This document shows, piece after piece, positions 4,730 to 5,145 of a DNA stretch of 5,145 nt. The notes beneath the pieces were generated by a model. That model searched no databases and was not told the DNA's origin. It saw only the letters and a program-made list of their open reading frames with translations. The first letter of the stretch is position 1, and the number at the start of each line of letters is the position of its first letter. Source of the stretch: Actinomycetales bacterium. GTDB lineage: Bacteria; Actinomycetota; Actinomycetes; Actinomycetales; Cellulomonadaceae. A program made the position numbers and the translations under genes. The DNA is taken from the NCBI GenBank assembly GCA_015655615.1, contig JAATES010000117.1, positions 1 to 5,145 of the forward strand, read 5' to 3'.

Positions 4730-5145
4730 ATGTCTCGAATCGGCAAGATCCCCGTTCCGGTCCCGGCCGGCGTGGATGTCACCATCAGCGGCGCACTCGT
4801 GACGGTCAAGGGCCCGAAGGGCACCTTGGAGCACACTGCAGCCGCTCCCATCGCAGTCAAGCTGGAGGGCGCGGAGATCCACGTTTCGCGCCCCAATGAC
4901 GAGCGGCTCTCCCGCTCGCTGCACGGCTTGACCCGCACGCTGCTCGCCAACCTCGTCACAGGAGTGACGGAGGGGTATGAGAAGAAGCTCGAGATCGTCG
5001 GCACGGGTTACCGCGTCACGGCAAAGGGTTCCGACCTGGAGTTCGCTCTCGGTTTCAGTCACCCCGTGGTGGTATGGCCGCCGCAGGGCATCAGCTTTGC
5101 GGTGGAGAGCCCCACCAAGTTCTCGGTCAGTGGCATCGACAAGCA
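4730..5145 (+). CDS. rplF: 50S ribosomal protein L6, N-terminal part (3' end outside window)
   Basis: L6 binds 23S rRNA near the sarcin-ricin loop at the base of the L7/L12 stalk and is needed for late 50S assembly. The start is ATG 4730, with AAGGAG at 4715-4720 and a 9-nt spacer. The frame stays open to the right edge, giving 138 full codons of about 180 expected. The translation begins [17 protein letters not shown], continues [11 protein letters not shown], and enters the second domain at [13 protein letters not shown] (83-95) and [10 protein letters not shown]. The last visible residues are FSVSGIDK plus a partial codon. Trp116 in [11 protein letters not shown] is unexpected, because relatives usually have a Glu or another polar residue before the Pro. 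The 41 or so missing residues should include the Gly/Lys-rich end. rplR is expected next, outside the window. Confidence 0.97.
   Translation, partial: MSRIGKIPVPVPAGVDVTISGALVTVKGPKGTLEHTAAAPIAVKLEGAEIHVSRPNDERLSRSLHGLTRTLLANLVTGVTEGYEKKLEIVGTGYRVTAKGSDLEFALGFSHPVVVWPPQGISFAVESPTKFSVSGIDK

Noticed and set aside
1..5145. Mobile element, CRISPR array, tRNA/rRNA gene or inserted foreign gene
   Set aside because: Gene order is the standard S10-spc order without interruption. I saw no direct-repeat array, no transposase and no stretch of deviating composition.

Overview
The window is a stretch of the ribosomal protein supercluster of a high-GC Gram-positive bacterium (Actinomycetota). It is GC-rich with strong G/C preference at third codon positions. 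All thirteen genes lie on the + strand in the classical order: rplB (3' end) - rpsS - rplV - rpsC - rplP - rpmC - rpsQ | rplN - rplX - rplE - rpsN - rpsH - rplF (5' part). Actinobacterial traits are the GRRG loop of S3, an Arg/Ala/Gly-rich S3 tail, a 61-residue zinc-ribbon S14, the [11 protein letters not shown] start of S8 and the LGFPFKEN end of L5. The N-terminal extension of L22 (RRLSLLGD...GSFAVAR) resembles L22 proteins I recall from Propionibacteriales. That order-level placement is tentative and rests on memory of family sequences.

Layout. Positions 1-2633 are the distal half of an S10-type operon. Genes there are 14 nt apart or less, and three junctions overlap (ATGA at rpsS/rplV, TAGTG at rplV/rpsC, TGATG at rplP/rpmC). 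Positions 2634-2766 form the largest gap (133 nt), exactly where the S10 and spc operons are separated in E. coli. It contains no gene but holds three inverted repeats, the last a perfect 7-bp stem upstream of rplN. Positions 2767-5145 are the spc-type operon. It is again tightly packed except for a 65-nt gap before rpsH, which holds a hairpin and a small stem sitting between the Shine-Dalgarno region and the rpsH start codon.

The products are all structural proteins of the ribosome. The small-subunit proteins are S19, S3, S17, S14 and S8. The large-subunit proteins are L2, L22, L16, L29, L14, L24, L5 and L6. Tight spacing and stop/start overlaps suggest co-transcription and translational coupling, which would keep synthesis near-stoichiometric. 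I see no mobile element, tRNA, rRNA, CRISPR array, pseudogene or foreign gene, and no sign of a previously undescribed system. The points that deserve a second look are the two non-coding gaps and a few lineage-specific protein tails and substitutions.
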